From NCBI GenBank assembly GCA_026874595.1, contig CM049306.1:63742019-63806018 (forward strand): a stretch of DNA of 64,000 bases. The letters run 5' to 3'. Below, piece by piece: positions 58,345 to 64,000 of the stretch; the first letter of the stretch is position 1; each line of letters opens with the position of its first letter. This DNA comes from Sipunculus nudus. Lineage: Eukaryota; Annelida; Sipuncula; Golfingiida; Sipunculidae. The translations under genes and the position numbers were made by a program. The notes beneath the pieces were generated by a model. It saw only the letters and a list, made by a program, of their open reading frames with translations. It did no database searches and was not told the origin of the DNA.

Positions 58345-59740
58345 TAGCACTAGCACATATAATATACGAGTTTAACTATTTATTAAAAATTAATAACAAA
58401 TATTATCAAATATAATTTAAATTAAAAATAAAAACAGCATCATCTGAATTTTATTTGATAATATAACTGAAATAAATGATTATTAAAATAATATTATAGA
58501 ATATATTCATGAAAGCATTCATGAATACATTTTGAAAGTATCTGCATTTGTATTCAAATACTTTCATTTTTACCTGTATCCCTATTCATATGCATGAAAT
58601 TATGGAGTACATATTCATATTTGTATTAAAATACATTTGCAAAGTATTCACACCATGTCTGGTATTTATTCAGTTTCAGCCAAACAAAGGTGTTGAGAAT
58701 CCAGAATATACAAAATTCACAAATTTAAATAATGATCATAATTACCTGTTTTTATGGCTTTAATTTATATTTAAAAAATAAAACTATTATATTCACTTTG
58801 GACTACTCTCACATCAATCTCCACACTAGACACAGAAAGAGTCTTATGACAATTATTTACATTACAGAAATCATAATGAGAATTTGTCTAAGATCTGATT
58901 CTAATCATATTTGAATATTTTTGATTTTTTTTAAAAATGTATCAGAAAAAAATTAAAGTAATCTCAGCAATGAAACCATTATATGGGTAAAAAAAATAAC
59001 CCAAGGATAAGACAGTTTCATTTTAATAACTGAAATAAAAGAACCAGTAATATAAATTTTGATTATCTACATAGTCCTGTGACAGCTGATAGAGCCACAA
59101 GTTGTAATGTCATAAGTGAAACAATTGACATCTTTAATCAGTACTTGTCCGAGTAAAATTTTGACATATTTCATTTTTTTTAATTTTGCAATAAATATAA
59201 ATAAACAAGCTGAAAAACTCAGAAAAGACCTGGAAATTTATATTAATATTATCAACTGCATCTTTGTCTATCATTAACTTCCTTCATATAATCTCTTATA
59301 GTAAAGAACAATGTAATTTCATTCCTTTTTTTTTCATTATTAAAACTGAAATGAAAAATACCATAGGTGACAATATGGCTATATGGTGTTATTTGGAATA
59401 CATTTTTATACAAAATCCATACAACATCCATAATTGCAAGGTAATTCCCTGTTACTCACCAACTATCAAATTCCTTTTCTATTAATTTTTCTTAAAGTTG
59501 TTATTTATAGACCAATAAAAATTTATTTATTTATACTTTATTGTTATGTTGTTGGTCAAAACAACTACTAGATGAGTTGGGTTGGACACCTGGGTGAACT
59601 GTGGGCAGCCATAAGCTGCCTGGCTGACCAGTATATGCCCTCCCTCAAGAGTGCATAATTTGCCTGAAAGGTCAATAAGGTGACATACAGGTGACTGAAG
59701 AGGGGCTGGGTAGAGCCTGGGTGTGACATGGTCTCATAAT
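58345..59740. repeat. F1 internal sequence, older copy
   Basis: The sequence parallels 18060-18980 and 31725-32690 (GAATATATTCATGAA, ACCATGTCTGG, GATGAGTTGGGTTGGACACC), but is more diverged and lacks the left end. It ends where F1b begins at 59741. Confidence 0.6.
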
Positions 59741-61560
59741 TAGTGGCCCATGGGCCATGACGCTCAGCTGAATTCAAGGAATGTTGAACAATGAGCAAAA
59801 TGACTGCCAGAGTGCAAACAAATCATGAATTTTGTGAAGAGTCCTTAGAAATGGGTTTCAGTGGGCTTTTGAATAGATGACAATTTCATTTGAAGGTCTC
59901 ATGAATAGAATAAAAAATGCGAAAAAATTTGAAAAAAATACAGGTAGTGCCACTAGTTTGCAGGAACTGATGAAACACTCCATGATCAATATATATCCAA
60001 AGAATCATGGCTATCAAGGCATTAGTTATTCAGATACTGGAGCTTTTGTTTGTATCAAATTTTTAATTATTCTTGGGGGTATATATATAGCTCTATAGCT
60101 CGGAGAATATGGGTAACAGAGACCTAATTTAAGGTTTCTAAGGAGATTTTTCATTAGTCTCCCTTGATGTCAAGTATGAAGATTCTAGGTTCAGCAGTTA
60201 CGGTTTGTGCCATGTTAACAGAAGACCACTTCATTTGAAGGTCTCATAAATAGAGTAAAAATGCCTAAATAATTGAAAAAAATACATGTGGCACCACCAG
60301 TGTACAGGAACTGATGAAACACTCCAAGATCAATATGCATGCTAAGTATGATGGTCATCAGTGCATTAGTTATTCAGATATTGGAGTTTTTGTATCACAT
60401 GTTTAACTAGAAAACATTTGCCAGGCGACAATGTGTATCAGCCGAAGTCACAGTGGTACAGGTGGAGTGAGGGATGGATTGAGTGGCATGTCACACCACT
60501 CCTAAATATAGTCAACTAAATTTCTGAGAAAAGGGCATTAATTTAATCATCAAAAACACGCTACCTGTCTTGTTTATGAGAAAACTCTCCAAGACGGATT
60601 GACATGCCAATTTTCAGACCAATAAATTGAACCACTCCTAAGATATGAGCAATTTTCACCCAAAGCAAATGTACAGATGGACGCCATGGCAAACAATTGC
60701 AGATGGCACCACCAGTCTTGAATACAAGATGGAGGTATCCAAGATCAATGTACATGCACAATTTCAGCCCAATCTGTCAATAAGTTTAAGACTTATAATG
60801 CTCACAGTACTGTCATGTGGCAATGATGGGGTATTAAAAGGCACGGAAACAAGAGAAAGACAGAAGGTGGCGCCACCTGTCTTCCGCAAAAGAAAAAGCT
60901 ATCCAAGATCTTTGGTCAATTTGATTTTATGACCAATGCATGCATCCCTTATTGAGATATTTATAATTTAGTGTGATTTTCAACATATATGGCAATATTC
61001 AAGGTCAAGGCCACTCTCATAGGAAAGGTCATGACCCAAATATACATCATCTTATAACCCATTTCTATGTAAATGCATAATATGAAAGAAATCTGTCAAT
61101 TAGTTTTTGACTTACAATGCTCACAGTATTGCCAAGTGGCAATGGAGGGGTATTAAACGAAAACAAGAAAAGGATAACAGGTGGCTCCACAAGTTTCTGG
61201 TACATGACAACACTATCTAAGATCTTCGGTCAAGTTGATTTTTGGATCAATCCATGCAAGATTTCTGAGATATTTTAGAATTTGTGATTTTCCCCCAAAA
61301 TGGACCTATTCAAGGTCAAGGTCACTCTCCTAGTAAAGGTCATGACCCCATTTTGAATAGGCTTCTTCCTCTCACCCATATCTATGCACATGTCAAGTTT
61401 GGTTATGATCCGTATAATATGTTTGAGTTATTGCGTCCAAATGAAATCTCTGCGACGGCTGCTGAGATGGCGCAACCGTGCCTAAACCATAGTATCTCCA
61501 GACTTTGTCTGGCGATACAATGATAACGGAGAGATGATGGACAGACAGAGCTGATCACTT
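59741..61560 (-). mobile_element. F1b element with nested F3-type element
   Basis: The left end is TAGTGGCCCATGGGCCATGA then CGCTCAGCTGA. The first 650 bases are colinear with 14635-15300 and serve as empty site for the insertion at 30875. It is interrupted by the F3-type element 60407-61520. No F1b right end is visible, so the right border is a guess. Confidence 0.5.
60407..61520 (-). mobile_element. F3-type Helitron-like element (F3c)
   Basis: It begins CTAGAAAACATTTGCCAGGC and soon has TGTATCAGCC. It ends with a hairpin (arms around CAGAC/GTCTG) and GGCGATACAA. The inverted ends are less perfect than in the copies at 1260 and 50869. The interior matches F3b (GGTGGCGCCACC at 60866-60877; CAAGGTCAAGGTCAC near 61313). 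There is no coding sequence. Confidence 0.6.
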
Positions 61561-61611
61561 TATGTTCCATTCTCCTGAGGAAAGAATACTGTGGTTGTCT
61601 TCTTATTTGTG

Positions 61612-61667
61612 GTGGTTTCAAATTCGCTATATTTGCGGTCACTCTCTGACCGCGAAATTGAAACCAC
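61612..61667. repeat. Nested hairpin (cruciform-type)
   Basis: Outer arms GTGGTTTCAA (61612-61621) and TTGAAACCAC (61658-61667) enclose inner arms GCGGTCA (61635-61641) and TGACCGC (61647-61653). It may be a remnant of an inverted-repeat element end. Confidence 0.7.
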
Positions 61668-62460
61668 GCAGTTTTGAATGCATATATACCAGACCATGAT
61701 CATTAATTTCAAAAGCTGCCGAGAGTTTGCGACAGTTGAGGTTTATCTTCAGCTACGTAGTGATGTTCATCAAGCCTGGTGCATATACATTAAATGATTC
61801 AGGGAGAATGACAAGGCCCATCTAAAAAAATTTGGGTGGCTTAGATGCAAAAACCAAGACTCTTTGCAAGTGCATGCTAACGCTGGAGGACGCGCCCGGC
61901 ATTTTTTCCTATCCCCCGGCACATGACTGGAATGTGTCAGTGCCCACTGGGCAGTAATATTTAAAAATTACATGTATGTGTGCCAAGTAAGAACACATCT
62001 AGTGCTGCTAAAAGTGAATATTGAGTAGAAGTACTCTTTCACATTGTGCCATATTTAGTCATGATAATGAATAAAATTTGCCACTAAAGTAGTGAACGTA
62101 GCCGCTAGAGTTGCGCCACCTTGTAACTGTATAAAGGACTAATTCTGTGAAATTATGACTCACAAAATGATGTGTGATTGGCTAGTAATGACGTGAATTT
62201 TTAATATATTTGAAAGGTCATGGTACATAATGGGGCCAAAGTGCCGTAAAACAGTGGAATATTATTTTATGCTTCAGATTTTAACTGTAAGAAACTGAAT
62301 ACGGTTCCTTCTTCCACCTATATGGAAGTAATTAGCAACATAAACGGCACTCAAATTATTCTGGGCACATCCCTGCCTTTGATACTGAAACAAGGGGTTA
62401 CCTACAGGCGTCCCTTGTTGGTTGAGCAGGTGATTACGACTCGACTTTTAATTAACAGGA
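61668..62460. other. Unassigned sequence, no gene seen
   Basis: This stretch is locally richer in G+C (near 61885-61925) and matches nothing else in the window. An 80-codon frame at 62322-62564 runs into F1 repeat and is not supported as a gene. Confidence 0.4.
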
Positions 62461-62756
62461 GTAAGCTGAAATCCTTATGTGTGCATGATATGAAAATTAT
62501 ATCAACAGTGCTCACAGGAAACAAACGTGCCATGGTCAAAGTTTGGCAAAATTTAAGGTACTAATTTTATATTAAACTAATAACTTATAAAATTTGAAAA
62601 ATTCAGAACTAATTTTGGGTATTCAATTGAATCTTGATAAAATAATGTTACATCCCTGACAAAAAAATCTCTAGCTTCAGCAATCCTCTTATTAAGGGAG
62701 TAAATATATTTCTTGATTTTTACAAAGTACATTATGTTTGGGCCCATAACTTAAAA
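62461..62756. repeat. F1 fragment (host of next F1)
   Basis: The sequence matches 54735-55020 (AAGCTGAAATCCTTATG to GGGCCCATAACTTAAAAC) and begins abruptly. Confidence 0.6.
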
Positions 62757-64000
62757 CAAGGGACCTATGGGTCACGGCGCTCAGCTGTTATATATGATTA
62801 AAAAATATGATTTAGGAATGAGGCATATGCTGGTTTGGTGTGGTAATAAATATAAGCTTTATTATGAGTTGTTGGTGTTTAGCTTATGTATGATTATGAT
62901 ATTATCTTTGGAGACAGGGAAGAGGATTGATTTCATTTATTTTATTAACAAATGGAGTACTATTGTCACACAGATTTTGACTTGGCCATATAACTTATAA
63001 GCAGAACATATGATATAAGAGTTTAACTATTTATTAAAAAAAAATTACAAATATTGTCCCAAATATAATTTTTATTAAAAATAATAAGAGAATCTTATGA
63101 TTTTTTAAAATGAAATATAACTGAAATGATTATTAAAATAATATTAAAGAATATATTCATGAATGCATTCATGAATACATTTTGAAAGTATTTGCACTGG
63201 TATTCATATACTTTCATTTTTACCTGAATTCCAATTCTTTATGCAAGACATTTTATAATGGAGTACATATTCATATTCGTATTTAAATACAATTGCAAAG
63301 TTTTCCCACCATTACTGGCATTTATTCAGTTTTCACCAAACAATTATGTTGAGAATCCAGAATATACAAAATTCACACATTTAAATTATGATCAAAAGTA
63401 CCTGGTTTTATGGCTTTTATTTATATTAAAAAAAAAAATGTAATATATTCATTTTAGACTAATTTCACATCAATGTACACACTAGACACAGTAGGAATCT
63501 AGATTAATAATATCAACTGCATCTTTGTCTAACATTAATTTCCTTCATATGATCCCTAATGATTAGTAATGAATAATATGATTTACTTTTTTATCATTAA
63601 AATTGAACTGAAAAATACCATAGGTGACTGCATGGTGTTATTTGGAGTACGTGACATTCTATCCATCGATACAAGGTTCTTTTATCATCAGTAACTGCAA
63701 GATGATTTCCTGTTATTATAAACTAACAAATTCTTTTTTATTTTTCTTTAATTGGTTATTAAAAATCAATAAAAATTTATTAATTTATTGTTAATTGTTA
63801 TGTTGTTGGTTAAAACTACTAGATGAGTTGGGTTGGACACCTGGATCAACTGTGGCTGGCCATAAGCTGCCTACCTGCAACAGTGTATGGCTTGCCTCAA
63901 GCATGCATAATTTGCTGAAAGTTCAACAAGGTCAACATACAGGTGACTCAAGAGGGGCTGGAGAGAGTTAAGGTCTGACATGGTCTCATAAAAACATTAA
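62757..64000 (-). mobile_element. F1 element cut by window edge
   Basis: The left end CAAGGGACCTATGGGTCACG then GCTCAGCTG is inserted in F1 sequence at TTAAAA. It is colinear with 17832-19000, 31466-32700 and 53456-54690. Its right end lies beyond the window. Short frames shared with the other copies (for example starting MGHGAQLLYMIKKY) begin inside the element end and are not genes. Confidence 0.72.

Overview
This window looks like nuclear DNA of an invertebrate animal, most likely a bivalve mollusc. It is AT-rich, has intron-bearing coding exons, and is packed with nested repeats. The repeats resemble the Helentron/HINE class (non-autonomous Helitron relatives), which includes the 'pearl' elements known from bivalves. 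The species assignment is inference; there is no rRNA or mitochondrial marker here. No bacterial-style gene, operon, tRNA or CRISPR array was found. Nearly all open reading frames over 60 codons are accidental frames inside repeats.

Host gene: three short exons on the minus strand (44675-44740, 26506-26577, 7870-7981) have splice sites and matching phases. Together they look like the linker and the start of the CRIB motif of a WASP/N-WASP-like actin regulator (KKKSKLSKDMIGTPSNF). If so, most of the window is two introns of about 18 kb each, and the WH1 and VCA exons lie outside it.

Mobile DNA: four related families recur. F1 starts CAAGGGACCCATGGGTCAC and ends TCAGCTGAGCTAAAA. F2 starts CAAGGCCTACAGGCC and ends CACAGGTTCGCTAAAA. 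F3 starts CTAG and ends in a hairpin plus GGATACAA. F4 starts CTAGATGTGTCC and ends GGCGGGGGCATAA. Each has a short hairpin near one end and inverted subterminal repeats. Several have an empty-site counterpart elsewhere in this same window, which fixes the element borders and shows no target duplication. F1 copies carry remnants of an endonuclease/exonuclease/phosphatase domain on the minus strand, as expected of Helentrons, so the elements are read right to left. Other elements are a TA-flanked TIR transposon that splits one endonuclease remnant (47408-48800), a TIR element with GTTACGGAGTGAC motifs (9904-12848), and two copies of a PIF/Harbinger-like MITE.

Layout: 1-7101, F2/F3 elements; 7255-9130, MITE plus the CRIB exon; 9131-26360, nested F1/F1b/F2/F4; 26506-28437, exon plus a 41-bp minisatellite; 28438-36960, three-level nested F1 elements; 36961-37310, second block of the 41-bp repeat; 37311-39141, plain intron; 39142-44345, 48-bp minisatellite; 44675-44740, exon; 44879-56955, nested F1/F2/F3 with endonuclease remnants; 56956-64000, more F1/F1b/F3 and some unassigned sequence. 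All repeat identities were judged by eye, without alignment software.
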